64,000 nt of DNA from Stenopsyche tienmushanensis (GCA_008973525.1 WACJ01000101.1:930001-994000), one strand, 5' to 3'. Counted from the first letter of the stretch, positions 1-11,625 are shown. Made by a program: numbers and translations. Notes: generated from the letters alone by a model not told the origin.

Positions 1-742
1 AGAAGGCCAAAGAATTTTATTTATTTAAGAAAAGATAAAAATAAAATTCAAAAATAGATAAATAAAACACTAAAAAATTCAAATATTATTTTGATATATA
101 TGCCCGAAGTAACATTAACATTAAACATTAGTGTTTCGTTATTTAGTCTGGATCTGATTTTGGAAGTCAGACAACTTGCTGCTGAAAATGCACGCTCAGC
201 CTCCACACTCGTTGGAGGTATCGTCATCAGATATTTAAATGCTAGTTCGAGTTGATGACCGCGTAAGCCCCCATTTTCGTATAACACCATCAATGTGACT
301 GATGAAATTTCTTTCTGCTGAGACACGGATTAAAACTCGAAAAATTCCCGATTCCCCGACAAATTATTTATTTCCGTCGCTGCAGATGAATACTTATATA
401 CTATAATACTTTGATGTGATTCGTAACTATATTACAGAGGAATATAAAAATTCTGAATCCCGTATCTATTATATTTCATATCGATATTCCCATTATTAGA
501 GTCGAGGTGTAGTAAATACATCACCGGTAGGGAAAGGTTACTATAACAGTTTGAAAAATACATAGATTAGGCAGTTAGTTAAGCTCGCCAATTAGTAGTT
601 ACGCCACTGTTTCCAAGCGTTCAGATTTCGGCGGAAATGTCTCGATTTAGTAACCTTCATCGTGTTGGTGAGGTATACGATTTCTCTTAGATAAAAATTT
701 CAATCCCGGGAATATTCCGGGATCCCGGGATTGGATTCCCTA
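1..742 (-). mobile_element. hAT element copy A, truncated by window edge
   Basis: This reads as the reverse complement of the element at 62832-63831. The shared parts include the transposase tail, the A/T-rich 3' region and a long non-coding 5' part. Its 5' terminus, in minus orientation, is the inverted-repeat tip GGATTGGATTCCCTA ending at 742, preceded by short palindromic CCCGGGAT-type motifs at 703-731. Comparison with the other copy suggests about 175 bp of its 3' end lie outside the window. Only one end is visible, so the target duplication cannot be tested. It is non-autonomous because only the last part of a transposase is present. Confidence 0.85.
48..326 (-). pseudogene. hAT transposase C-terminal (dimerisation) fragment, copy A
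   Basis: The 92-residue reading frame contains the hallmark of the hAT C-terminal dimerisation domain: a block reading YLMTIPPTSVEAERAFSAAS, followed by a K-I-R-S-R-L segment and an N-E-T-L motif. In active hAT transposases (typically 600 or more residues) this domain follows the RNase H-like catalytic fold; here the BED finger and the catalytic Asp residues are absent. The frame is preceded on its own strand by non-coding element sequence, not by more transposase. It is therefore a relic inside a deletion derivative, not a functional gene. The start codon is arbitrary. A near-identical frame is at 63331-63570. Confidence 0.85.
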
Positions 743-2059
743 TCCATGAGTATATGTATAACATACATTTTTTTATAAATAAATTTATTGGTGGTGATTC
801 AATTTGCAATGCATTTATATATATTTTTTTTAAAAACCGAATGCTTTAAATTGAATAAGGCGAAAAATCTCAATACTTTTGAAGTAAGGGGGTTGATTTT
901 CTCCGCAACAAAGGTTCGTTAAAAACTCAAATTATAAAGCCCCACTTGTGTTTTTAATTCGTTCACAGTTTTGGTCTTCCGAGTTGCCTCTAAAATATTA
1001 TACATTCAACCTTTGTTCCTTGGAAATTTAATTTTAATTAAACCATGCTTTTAATTTTCTTTCTATTAATAAAGTAATAATGAACTTTCTTCAAATTAAC
1101 GCGCCACCCTTCAATATTTAGCTAAAAATTCTTCTCATATTTAGCTAAAAAAAGTAGGATTGACCGAAAAATTTACATACATATTCAAGGAACGTGTCAA
1201 ATTTGGGTGACCCCCTGTGCCCCAAATCAAAACGCCTTTGCCGAATTAAATTCGATTTAAATACTAGAATTTACATCTTACATGACTGATATTGTAACAA
1301 TAAAGGGTCGTTCAAATGTGATATCTACATGTTGTTTTTTTTTAAATTTGGAACAACAAGTGGCCATATGAAAGTATGGATCTGATCCGGTCTTGCACAA
1401 TATACATTTACTTGTTTACGTGGAGCTTTGAAAATATTCCTGAAGTATCTTGATTTAAGTATTACCTTTGTGGATAAAAAATATGCAATGCACCCCTAGC
1501 AAAGGGTGGGCGAGTAAGCAGTGGAGTTGCGAGCCGACAGCGTGTTGTGAACTTCACACTGGCTTTCTTCCGCACACCGCTCACTACAATAGGTTATAAA
1601 TAAGGCTTTAATGGCTTAAGCAAACTGTCTGGTGTAAAGCGAGCCGTACGTACATATGTGTCGCAACATAAACACGTGCGCCCCGGGCGCCCCTAGCCAA
1701 TTTGACCTTTGTCCCACCCCCGTTGGGAATTTATCTTTCTTCCACAGCCTACTCTGTCCAAGGGTAGAGTCTCCAGATAACATATCGATAAATATCTCCT
1801 AATCCGCCAATTAATTATATTCACTCAATATATCGAAAAACTTATCACCACACTTCATAAGTCATCATTAATTGAAATTAGAGTTCTGTATTCCATACTT
1901 TTTTATGTCAATTGCCTGAAAATCATATAATTTCATTCTTTACACAATCGATACAATTCAAATCGAATTATTTATTTAGGCTATAATTTAAATTATTATT
2001 TTACAGTTTATATTTAAAATTTGAATAAAGCTGAAAGATGATGTATCAAATCGGGTAGG
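743..2059. other. No gene recognised; GC-richer island at about 1490-1760
   Basis: Mostly AT-rich sequence with stops in all frames. The 1490-1760 part is distinctly more GC-rich and contains a TATAAATAAGG stretch near 1599 and a GCGCCCCGGGCGCCCC block near 1677. It could be a promoter or enhancer, but nothing downstream looks like an exon. Confidence 0.4.
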
Positions 2060-2281
2060 ATATATAAATATTGAATATCGATCCTACAAATTTTTCAAAA
2101 AAAAAAAATGCATTACACGTATCCAATGAAGATGAACAAGTCCAAAACGTCTTTATATGTAATGTCCGATTCTATAAAATTGAAATGATGCATTTTATGA
2201 AAGCATTTATTAATAAAAAAGGGCGCCATTTGATATTTTATATTTTTTTCAGCGAGGACTTTATCCACTCAACTTTATTTA

Positions 2282-2424
2282 AAAGATTGTTATTTCGATT
2301 CATATGTAGTTTAAGAAAGCCCCAAAGAAAGAAGTCTAGAGGCGTTAAATCGTACAATGACGGTAGCCAATTCACTCTATCATGTGTCCCAAATTGGTCA
2401 TGCAAAATGTCCATTATGGCGTAT
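2282..2424 (-). pseudogene. Tc1/mariner-superfamily transposase fragment (FQQDGATCH type)
   Basis: On the minus strand an uninterrupted stretch reads MDILHDQFGTHDRVNW, then LPSLYDLTPLDFFLWGFLK. This is the region between the second and third catalytic acids of insect Tc1/mariner-superfamily transposases, where xDLTPLDxFLWG is diagnostic. The third acidic residue (D of PLD) is present. The preceding FQQDGATCH motif is missing here, and downstream toward 2060 the frame decays. Longer relics of the same family lie at 16590-16980 (minus), 57850-58250 (plus) and 59557-60540 (plus). The plus-strand frame over 2071-2448 is only a shadow. Confidence 0.7.
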
Positions 2425-2430
2425 ATACTA

Positions 2431-3680
2431 CTAAATAATTCACAATAAATTTAAAATATATATTGATTTAACAAAATCTTACAACTTTTGAGTCCCTATT
2501 GAAAGACTCTATATATATTATGTTTTTAATCTTTTTCTATTTTAATCATTTATATGACCGATTTTAATGATTCTGACTAATTTAATGGGCCGGCTGGAAG
2601 TGATTGCGGTTCAATCTAAAAATTACAGTCATTTAAAAAATCGGACGTTTCATATGAAAATATCAATGTTGTTTCTATTCATTCGATGGATTTTCCCCGA
2701 AATATGAGCACTTTCTAGATAAAGAAAGTCTTTTAAGCATGTTCAAAGTATATTAGTTGATATATTTGAAAGAGAAATTACCATCGATTCAGCAGAAGGG
2801 CTTCCTATTGCATTAAATATTTTAAATTAAATATTGGCATTATTCGTTTGGGTATTCCCCCTGAACATAAATATGTACATTTGTGCGTATAACGAGCGAA
2901 GAAAAAGTTATATAGAGCAATGAACCACCGTGGGTGAATAATAGATCCAATTTGTATTAGTAAGCCCTCCAAAAGACGGGCTTACATCGAACAGTTAAAT
3001 TGTTTTAGTTCACGCATTTGGGTTAAATTTATCTTTAATAATCTATTCCCGGGCTAATCACGGCTTTCACTCTCATATTTCCAACCCCCCGGGAAGGAAT
3101 ATACTCGAGTTTAAAAATATCTTTACTGCAAAGAAGAATTATTCGAAAGTTCCCCGAAGATCCCTTTTATCTATGCAATATAAGTGTAATTAAATTCGAT
3201 TCGCTAACCTTAACACGACAGATGGGCTTCTTTACACAACCCCAAGGCAAACAACTTGTCTAGTTTAGCGGGAACTTTTATTAAAGAAACGAACTTTAAT
3301 TAAAAATATAATAAAACTAATATATCAAGTTCGATGGCTAAAGTTTTAATAGCCGTAGTTAAATTTTAAAATAATCGACACGCAATCTTTGTCACCGATC
3401 GCGCCCTTAATAACCGAGTTTTTATCACCGGAAAATATACGATGTTTTATTTTCCCTATAATATTTTTTATCTTTATCAAAAAGGATATTATAATTTAGC
3501 GTCTTCAGATAAAATTTATATCCAAGCAGATCTTCAGCGTATAGAGCATATTCATATATGCTCCAAGGCAGGGCTACTGTTTATGTCATGTAAACTATGC
3601 ATATGAGACGATTTTCGCACATCAATATCGGTATGCTAACAAATAAAGAGCTTATGATTTCAACCGAAATGGACGGCCAT
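2431..3680. other. No feature recognised
   Basis: AT-rich non-coding sequence. No long frame, RNA gene or repeated unit could be recognised between the transposase relic and the nested elements beginning at 3681. Confidence 0.4.
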
Positions 3681-5379
3681 TTAAGGCGTCTTCTCACTTT
3701 AGGCGCCTCAAAAATAGGCAATTTTCAGGATTTTTTTTCGAGGATTTTCGCTTAAAAATATGGGATAAAATGGATCTAATGTAATAAACACATCTTTTAA
3801 GTACATGAAAAAAAGTATTTTTTTATTTTTGGACAATTATTATAGTAAAACAGTAGCATCGAAAAACCCGTGTAGAAATGTTATGCTCGTGGCTAGGGGT
3901 CCCAAATATTCGTAAAATCAATTATTCGAATATCGAATGTGAAATTGGTAAAATATTCGAATATTCGAGTATTCGAATATTTTATATATGTAGACGAAGG
4001 TGATTCAAATATAACCCGGAATTTTTCATTAGTGTTATTATATAAAAATATAAATGGAGCATCTTATTTTTCTATAAAGTTCCCTTCATTAGAAATAAAT
4101 TTAATCCCTCAGGAAGGAAGGTTCTTGATCCCATCACACAAAGAGGGCGAGAAGTATCATCTTCTGTTCCGCAACGCGTTTTCTCATAGACAAAGGCTAG
4201 AAATCAAGTGAAATTTTGATGTTTTTGGTTTCAACGAAATCAAAAGGATCAGAATTTTATTTACTTTTCAACAATACATATTTTTTAAAAAAAGTGCATT
4301 GAACGTTCTACTTTTAAGCTTGACCGTAATTTCATTTTTATTGAGCCTGCTGTTGAAAAAACCCTCTCAGTTGTCATTGAGTTTGGTTTTATCGACAGTA
4401 TCGACACCCTTTTTTGGCATGATCGATATTTTTCAATAGTTTTTTAATAGACTTTACACAAATTCAATAAAATAATTTCAATAAACTTGGCACTTTTTTA
4501 CATTTCTTTGTTGCTATTTCGATTGGCAGAAGAACATCGAGCAATTTTCTTAAAAAATATATAACGAATAATATTCGATTAATTTTACAAATATTCGAAT
4601 ATACGAATATTGGAAAAGGGGCAAATATATTCGAATATCGAATATTCGAATATTCGATTGGGACCCCTACTCGTGGCTTGTTGATGGTATCTCCGAGATG
4701 GGTCATTTGTAACAAAAAAATAAAACAGTTTTAGATTTAATATATCAGTGGCTATAGCGCATATCATCAGATTTTTGATATTCGCGAAAATAACAAAATA
4801 GCGCATGTTTTTCGAAAAAGTAAAAAAAACGCAGTTTTTTGTAAAAAAAAATTACTTAAAATCAAAATTTCAAAAATCTGATGATATGCGCTATAGCCAT
4901 AACTATGAAGAATATGTCATTCAAATTTTATGACAATCGGCCGGATAGTTTTCGAAATTTCATCAACAAGCCACCGAAAAACCTTGTTTTGAGATAAACG
5001 CGTTTAAAGTTTTGGTTGCAGAAAAATTGTTCAGACACAGCTGTTGAAACACTCGTTGTTATTTTGGGTATTTCCTCCGAAGATCTTTATAAATCGATTT
5101 CAAAACCTCGTGAACATTCTCAGCTAGAGCAGGAGGATGTTTAAAAATTTCTATCTGATTGTTTTTCACCACTTTCTTGCACTTGCACCATGAGTCTGAA
5201 CAATATGTATGCAGCTGGGTGCTCTCAGGTAGTCACCTAACGGTCGCCCAAAAATGTAGTTAGACTCGTCCGATCTTTATGAAATTTCGATATAACATTA
5301 ATGAAAAAATGTACTTTCAAAATTTAAAATAAAATAAAAATCGATTTTTTTAAATTTGTAAAGTGAGAAGACGCCTTAA
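3681..5379. mobile_element. TTAA-ended inverted-repeat element (MITE-like), split by a hAT insertion
   Basis: The left end TTAAGGCGTCTTCTCACTT (3681-3699) is the exact inverse of the right end (5361-5379). TTAA at both ends suggests piggyBac-type insertion, although the terminal bases after TTAA are not the usual CCC. Without the nested 776-bp element and one copy of its duplication the unit is about 915 bp. It carries no transposase. It contains an internal inverted repeat around 4751-4775 and 4873-4900 built on a GGCTATAGCGCATATCATCA core. The right boundary abuts a mariner relic. The superfamily assignment is an inference. Confidence 0.65.
3894..4669. mobile_element. hAT-type non-autonomous element with exact 8-bp target duplication
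   Basis: Left end TAGGGGTCCCAAATATTCG and right end CGATTGGGACCCCTA are inverted repeats, and CTCGTGGC flanks both sides (3886-3893 and 4670-4677). An 8-bp duplication and TAGGG-type tips are typical of hAT. Sub-terminal regions are dense in repeats of the palindrome ATTCGAAT. The interior has no recognisable transposase; the 90-residue frame at 3939-4211 has no known motif. A larger relative is at 55590-57315 and a one-ended remnant at about 35330-35410. The perfect duplication indicates a younger insertion than its host element. Confidence 0.88.
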
Positions 5380-5754
5380 TCCAGTCGGAATAAATTCTTC
5401 TGATGAAGAGGTCCTTGCGCTCTCTCATCACGATGGAGTTCACAAAAGCTTCTCCCCCCATATTCTTCAGAAATCACCAATGGTGTCCCACTCCTTACCT
5501 CATCTCGAGTATCAGTGCGGTATTCTCTGTACAATTTAACGCACTTCGTGATATGTTTTCGACTCAGCACATCACTCCCACAAAATTCCACAAGCTTCCG
5601 AAGGATATTTGTGGTAGTATTGTTTTGCAAAGTCAAAAAATATATGACTGCGCAGATCTCGCATTTGATGACGGGAGCGCGCGACGATTTCTCCGTCGGA
5701 AGAATTTACTATGACTGAATAATATGCGGCCAACAAATATGCGGAATCAAACAA
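5376..5754 (-). pseudogene. mariner-like transposase N-terminal (HTH) fragment, frameshifted
   Basis: On the minus strand two overlapping frames give a mariner-like helix-turn-helix region. One reads IRSH-like DLRSHIFFDFAKQYYHKYPSEA; after a frameshift the other gives CGSDVLSRKHITKCVKLYRE and then DEVRSGTP. The xDVLSRxxxxxxxxRF..G and D.RSGRP patterns are characteristic of the N-terminal DNA-binding domain of mariner transposases. The catalytic domain does not follow; the sequence runs into the TTAA-ended element at 5379. Overlapping plus-strand frames are shadows. The shift and loss of the catalytic half make this a dead fragment. Confidence 0.6.
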
Positions 5755-6779
5755 AATGACTGTTTGGGTCCTCCTTGAACTGATAATTAATCTTTAATAT
5801 AAAAAAATATTAGTTTTGTTAAAAATTTCTTGGTTTTTTCTAATTGTTAAAAGCCCTCTGCTAATGATTTCATTATTTTCATTAATTATCTCAACATTAA
5901 ATGTTCGTGTAATATATAATAAAATAGGTGCGCTACTAGTCTAATGATTGTTCTGTTTATTCAGATCAATTTGTTCTACTACGCCTATGGAAGTTTCACT
6001 TAAGAAAGTATTCAATATCTTATAGTTAGTATGTTGTTGGAGCTAGTAAGTTGGAATAGGAACCAATTTCTCCACATGCCACAATTCCAGGTTAATTTCA
6101 AATGGAGCAAAGAATCAATAAGCATTTTAGCTGAGGCCAGTTACATATGGCATGATGAATAGTCAGAAATCTGATTTGGTCTGTTCCATTTGGCCAGGTC
6201 TCAATGAGTAGTGGCTATGTGGCCACAGCAAGGGCGCGTTTCGTTCGCTGTTCATTATTAATGTTTGCGGCCGTTTTGGGTACAGAATATTAACGTCCCA
6301 GCTGTTGAACGATCTGGAATATTGCACCTTGAAAATGAATGTGCAAAACCATCAGAACTTTGGCTTCTGCTATGAAAGCGCCCTGTGAAATAAAGGCTGA
6401 TGTAATTTTCTCCCAACCCTCGGATGCATTCTACTATTTGATTGCACCGCGACATACCCCACATGAATTGCTGCTTACATTAAATTTGTTCCTTAATTAC
6501 ACAAGCTTTGTGTATTTATATTCGACTTGCTTCAATTATAATTTATTTTTTGAGAAGTACGTGTATTTAATATGTTTTTGAATAATAAGTTTTCCAGGCG
6601 TCCCTATACAATTTTCATAATGGAGTTAGTAAAACAAAGGTTGAGTATTTAAAATACAATAACAAAGTTTTAATTATATTATGACCAAGTATTTAAATAC
6701 GTAAAGATAAATGCGAATTTATCAATAATTTAGAGCATCGAGTAACCATAAGAAAGTGAAGATCTACTCAGGCCATGAT
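5755..6779. other. No gene recognised
   Basis: AT-rich, apart from a more balanced stretch at about 6180-6470. The 68-residue minus frame there (6258-6464) has no recognisable motif and could be a fragment of an unidentified repeat. Confidence 0.35.
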
Positions 6780-6784
6780 TTGGA

Positions 6785-7022
6785 TAAGCGGGCGGCGACA
6801 ACCAGATTTATTGTTGCGAAACAATGCCAAATACTCGATTGAAACATCCTCACGACGCTGTTTTCGTTTCATTGTGAGCAAAATCGGCGCTCAACTTGCG
6901 CACAGCTTTCTCAAGTTCAAATTTTCAGTCAATACGCGATGGACAGCACTTTTTGAAATGCTTTTTTTTTAAACAACAACCATTATATATACGTTAGGTC
7001 GGGTATTTCTGGGACTGCTTTC
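6785..7022 (-). mobile_element. mariner fragment with 5' terminal repeat and HTH-linker region
   Basis: Read on the minus strand, the segment begins with a mariner-type terminal sequence (AGTCCCAGAAATACCCGACC, 7000-7019). After about 40 bp of AT-rich leader it continues with transposase residues SKSAVHRVLTENLNLRKLCA, then a W-A-P-L-L-T block. RKLCARWVPRLLT is a very conserved mariner motif between the two DNA-binding helices and the catalytic domain. The first 60 or so codons are deleted and the catalytic part is absent. Similar remnants occur at 12050, 32795, 54495 and 61290, pointing to one mariner family that has been dead for a long time. Confidence 0.75.
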
Positions 7023-7959
7023 GTATGACGTAACTCATTAAAGGATTGTAATTCATGATTGTTTACAATTACTAGTTGTAAAATATAATATATAAAGATT
7101 TAAAAGCAAATATAAAGTCACTATAAAAAGCAATTTTCCAGTGGTAGCAATGAGCGTTACCGGACGGTCACGTGTTCATTATATAACAACTTTTTTTGGA
7201 AGAATTTTTTAGAACAAACCAATAATTAATGCAGGCTGTTGATGCTGATTTATAAATACATAATTAAATATAAACACAGTCGTAATGAGGATGGAAGGTT
7301 AATTGATTTTAAAAACATGTCGTTTTGGGCGGGTATATATATAAATTTTAAATAAATTCCCTGTCATTGAATTTTAAAGTCGATCCAACGAGGCTGTATG
7401 ATTCTTTAGGACAAGTTTAGTTTTCCCTTTTGGGCAATACTTTGGAAAGAAGGGTGAATTGGGGACCGGACCCAAGATAGCAGTTCCCTAAGGGTGATGT
7501 TTGCTGAGAGTAGTTGTCCACGAATTAGCTTGTTAGCTTCCAGGGACACCAAACAATAATTTATGGAGAATTGATTAAGGACAAAATGCTCCCAAGTTGC
7601 GACGCACAGTCGGTGTAATTTTACAAACTGGATTAACTTTGTTTAGATTAAAAATTACATCTTAATTTAACGGACCTAGGACGTAATTCGTTTATGCCAG
7701 CCTTTTAGACGTACACGCAATTTGAGCCCTGGCAATTTTTTTGTTGGTCTGACTGTAATTTTGCTCATTGAATACTAAAAGAGACCAACTTTCACAATGT
7801 GTCTTAAAACTATTTTTGATTGACCAAATTTGGTTCATCTTAAGCCATATTTCTTTAATAATTTGAATACGGCCGAGCTCTGTTATTTCTACAATCTGGA
7901 TTTGATGTGTTGATCAAATCCATTTAATACGTACCACCAAGAAAAATTACGACAAATAT
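7023..7959. other. No feature recognised
   Basis: Non-coding AT-rich sequence. A moderately balanced segment at 7430-7600 has no known motif. Confidence 0.35.
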
Positions 7960-8080
7960 TTCATATTTAATGCCATAAAATATTAATTGAAGTAAAAAAT
8001 AAATTAAGTAGGTATCTTATATATGACTGGTTTTATTTATGCTTAAAAATTAAGCGTCGTTATGTAATGATCCCGTATAT
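7960..8080 (+). repeat. Tail of the Tc1-like family (shared with 58130-58245)
   Basis: Starting at a shared TTAATGCCATAAAATA block, this stretch aligns with the sequence that follows the transposase relic at 57850-58130, including a TTTTATTTAT run and an AGCGTC near the end. It therefore looks like the 3' untranslated end of that Tc1-like family without its coding part. Confidence 0.55.
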
Positions 8081-8403
8081 TAAGTTGAAGTATTGAAGCT
8101 AGTAGTAGTTGATGTATATGTATGAAATAGTGCTGAATATTATGTAATAGAATATTTATTTATCGAAGCAAATCAATTGCGTAAACATTTTTATGGTATT
8201 TACCAGTGAGGAAAGTAATCTTTCCGGTCGGAACAAACGTTAAAATGAATTACAAATTTTCAAGGTGGTCATAAATTGCACTTGTTCCGTGGAACTGCTA
8301 TTTTTTCGACAATAAAATGAAGTTGTTTTGCCCTTTATATGACTTACAAAAACTTTGTTTCTCATTTCGAAAGTTGTAGGGATGTAAAACTTGTTTATGA
8401 TTT

Positions 8404-8637
8404 TCACCGAGAGCGGACGCGCGAGGGTTGACGTAGACCAACGCCACCGTACACTATTATAGTTTTATTTTCGCGTGTAAGCTTTCGTTGTAATAATTTT
8501 AAAATTAAAAAAAACCTAAATCGTAAAGCTAACTTTATGTCGTCTCCGGGTTTATCACCAGTGGGCGCTAAAAGGTCGAAATGCATCATCGTTTCCTCAG
8601 GAGATAAACCATAAAACGAAGCGCGCAATAAAAACAC
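8404..8637 (-). other. Unidentified 77-residue open frame
   Basis: The minus-strand frame begins MFLLRASFYGLSPEETMMHF, then has LLAPTGDKPGDDIK, a hydrophobic stretch and a basic tail ending RQPSRVRSR. Base composition is closer to coding than the flanks. No family, transmembrane topology or splice context was recognised. It could be a chance frame, a repeat leader or an exon relic. Confidence 0.15.
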
Positions 8638-8640
8638 AAC

Positions 8641-9063
8641 AGCCCCGGAATAGATATTTTTATTGTGATCATTGTAACCTCACCTCATATTATACGATCC
8701 ATAAATCCTTTTGAATTTAGCGCAAAAATATACACACAGTCTATTTGATAATTTGATAAATTCATCTCTGAGCGCTCTCACGGAAGCACGTATGACACAA
8801 TTGGATATTTTGCAATGTTACTCAAACAAATTATTTCATTAAACGAAAAAGATCATTCAAAATCCATATTTGTATCCACGCGTATATTACTAATTAGCAT
8901 TATGTTTTAATAGGGCTCAGAATTCAAATGTGAGAAACATAACGTTTTTGGAGTATACGGCTGATGTTATCGGTCGTGCCTTTTATGTAAGGAAGAACGA
9001 TGTGTTTTTCCGTATCGGTGGGTGGATCTCGAGGTTTTTTTATTGATGTTTTTGATAGTTTTC
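8641..9063. other. No feature recognised
   Basis: AT-rich spacer between the unidentified frame and the Penelope-like fragment. Confidence 0.35.
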
Positions 9064-9580
9064 TTAATTTGCCTCAGAGAATATCCATTTTTTTGCAAGA
9101 GCTTGGCTTACTTCCTTTATTTCTTCTTCCACGCGATTGCTGTCTGTCAATCTGAATGCTCTATCTATGAGTGCTTTCATCACAGGGTTGATCTGCCTAG
9201 GATGGTGGTGAGAAGTGGCATGAAGATATCTGTTGGTATGTGTGCTTTTTCTGAAGACTGTGTGACCGAAAGATCCGTCAGGATTTTTTATAACACATGT
9301 ATCCAGAAATGGGATTTTGTTGTTTTCTTCTATTTCCATGGTGAATTGTATGTTTTTATTTCTGGAGTTGAGGAAAGTGAGGAATTTAAGAAGCTCAGCC
9401 TGTCCGTGTGGCCAAATGACGAGAGTGATTCACATATCTCAACCACATTTTTGGTTTTAGGGGGGCTTCTTCAAGAGCTTTTTCTTCAAATCCAATCATG
9501 AATTTATTAGCAATAGCCGAAGATAGAGAAGATACCATTGGTGCACCATTAACACGGCATTAACACTATCTTTGAGACAG
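9064..9580 (-). pseudogene. Penelope-like element reverse transcriptase fragment
   Basis: On the minus strand the fragment reads, in order: a PMVSSLSSAIANKFMIGFEE-type block (RT motif preceding the active site, near 9490-9545), a KPKMWLRYV segment, and then after a gap and frameshift MEIEENNKIPFLD (about 9300-9339), followed by HTVFRKSTHTNRYLHATSHH and a conserved H-P-R-Q. These are characteristic of Penelope-like reverse transcriptases, where the active site is followed by IPFLDxxI and KPTHTDRYLH. The catalytic YVDD is changed to Y-V-N-H and followed by a frameshift. The fingers, thumb end and GIY-YIG endonuclease are missing. It is a dead 5'-truncated or broken copy. The 159-residue plus-strand frame across it is a shadow. 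Confidence 0.82.
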
Positions 9581-10666
9581 GAAAGAAGATATATCCGAAA
9601 TATCGGATAAGGTAAAAAATTCGTTTTTTAATTTTTTATCAAAAACCTTAACGCGATCGAACACCCGGCTATTTATTAATATTTTAATAATTAAAATAAT
9701 TTATATATATATATTCACTCAGGATACCCGTCAGGTTTTGCACCCTGGGGGCACTTTTGTTGAGCGAGATGGCATGGTCCCGAATAGCGGGACCAATAAA
9801 CAGCTCGGGTAAGAGGTGGATCACTATCTAACCCTAGATCGCTAATGATTAGTCTCTCAGACTACAGACAAGGAACGCATTCCATATGTATGCTTGTCCT
9901 CTAATATTAAGGGGGGAAACCACATTAGGAGGCAAATTTTTAAGGAAATAGTCAAGTTATAAGGTGTTTCCCATGGAAGGTCGCCATTAGAGTTTACTGC
10001 TTTGGTACAATGTGCTAATAACAATTTTTAATTGAATTCAATATAAATTTTGAATATTATTAACAATATAATTTATAACTAGATTAAGCAAGTTTTGACT
10101 GGTTCTTTAGCTATACCATTGCTGATGTCCATGTAAATGCAGAATAAGTTTAGTCCTTATCTGGCAACACCTAAGAGTCACATAACAAATAGAATTCTAT
10201 GATTTATCTCAGACCAGTGTCAAAGAATGGACCTGAATTGGTTTGTCATGATCCACACTTGCAATTGACAATGAGCTTGAAACCGAGACCACGAAATCCA
10301 ATTTCGTAAAATTTCACATCCTTCTTCTTCCCGTAGTACAGGGGTACTTCGTACTACCCGTCGTGAACTCCGAGAAAATGGATCGACGGACGTTCACTTT
10401 AGTACTCATAACATCGGAAAAAATCTAAATTGGTCGAACTTGTAAAATATTTTACAGAACCTTAACTGCTAGTTACTGCTTAACTACTACTTAACTGCTT
10501 TAATGAAGAATATTTATTTTAAATCCTATAAAATTTTGTTTATTAAAAAATATTTGATATAACAGTAGTTTTAAGCCAAAGACATTTTCCTCACACGCCA
10601 CATCAGTTTTTAATTATTTTATTTAAAATTAATTTTATTTGTTACATTAAACATAAATAATGAATA
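9581..10666. other. No gene; balanced-GC stretches with two small hairpins
   Basis: 9720-9900 is relatively GC-rich and contains a perfect 8-bp hairpin, TGGTCCCG (9775-9782) with CGGGACCA (9788-9795). 10200-10440 is also balanced and has GTAGTAC (10333-10339) facing GTACTAC (10351-10357). No coding frame or known element was recognised. These may be unique-sequence regulatory or transcribed regions. Confidence 0.35.
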
Positions 10667-10873
10667 TACATGATGCGGCATGAAGACTACCTTATTTTAA
10701 ACATGATTATCTCAATACATTGATCAGAACGGAAGGATTTTTATTGATATAATTAAAAACTAAAAACTTTAAATGTCTCATTATGACATGAAATAAATAA
10801 GAAAAATAATGTCTTTTATAGTGGTTGTGTTATTCATTTTTAAAACAGGGTAGTTTTCCTGCCGTATCCTGTA
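10667..10873. mobile_element. MITE, TACAGGATG family (207 bp)
   Basis: Left end TACATGATGCGGCATGAAGA and right end TTTTCCTGCCGTATCCTGTA are imperfect inverted repeats of about 35 bp, extending into ACTACCTTATTTTAAA on the left and its inverse on the right. TA at each tip suggests Tc1/mariner-type insertion. A second full copy of nearly equal length lies at 27414-27624; one-ended copies are near 17799, 35182 and 63850. It carries no coding capacity. Confidence 0.78.
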
Positions 10874-11625
10874 TAAGGTCTAGTTTAATATATTTTTTTC
10901 ATAAAAGACCAAGATATTTTTGCTATATTGCTATAATTTCATGTTATTGTCTGTTTAATTAAATACATGCTTAAATAAAGCACATTTTTATTTTAAAATA
11001 TATGGAAAAGCTAAAAATTAGCGTAAGTATATTAAGAAAACTAATGAAAAAACCGCTTCAAGCTTAAATTTTGAATGCTGGAGTCTTATCGAAAATGTCG
11101 CTAAATAATAATGAGGTTGGAGAAGTTCCAAACTTAAAATATTTAAGGTTCGTCCTCAGGGACACAAACTTAATGAATTCCAAAATAACCTCTAAGATTT
11201 AAAGCGAAAATCGATTCCATGTCTGATGGTTTATGATTATATGTAAAACGTTGGGTCTTGATAAAAAAAAATTAAGCGTCAAGTTTTCCAATCAGTGGAT
11301 AATATTTATTCGATAAGGCCGTTTCAGACTTGAGTCAATCTGAGTTCGATTGATTTGCGAGAAGATTTTATCGCCGGGTTCACATAACAATTCCCTTTCA
11401 AGTAAAAAAAAAGTCCAGAGCAGACGGCATTGGCACAGCTCGTGTTCAAAAGTTAAGAGGTTCAACGTTTGTGGATCCGTTGATAAATTGATTTCGATTC
11501 AAAAGTTGGCCGAATGAAAGTGGTCTTCTTGGGGGAGGCAGGCGTGTTTTAATGTACAAGCTTCTAAGGATTTCGTCCTTTGTCTTTTTTCCCCACTCGA
11601 GATGGAATGTTCTTGGCTTAGCGGA
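10874..11625. other. No gene recognised
   Basis: AT-rich to 11280; 11330-11620 is more balanced and non-repetitive in this window, without a coding frame I can defend. Confidence 0.35.

Noticed and set aside
2071..2448. 125-residue plus-strand frame
   Set aside because: It is the shadow of a minus-strand transposase relic whose YDLTPLDFFLWG motif is clearly readable.
9022..9501. 159-residue plus-strand frame, the longest in the window
   Set aside because: It overlaps the Penelope-like reverse transcriptase on the opposite strand, which has recognised motifs.
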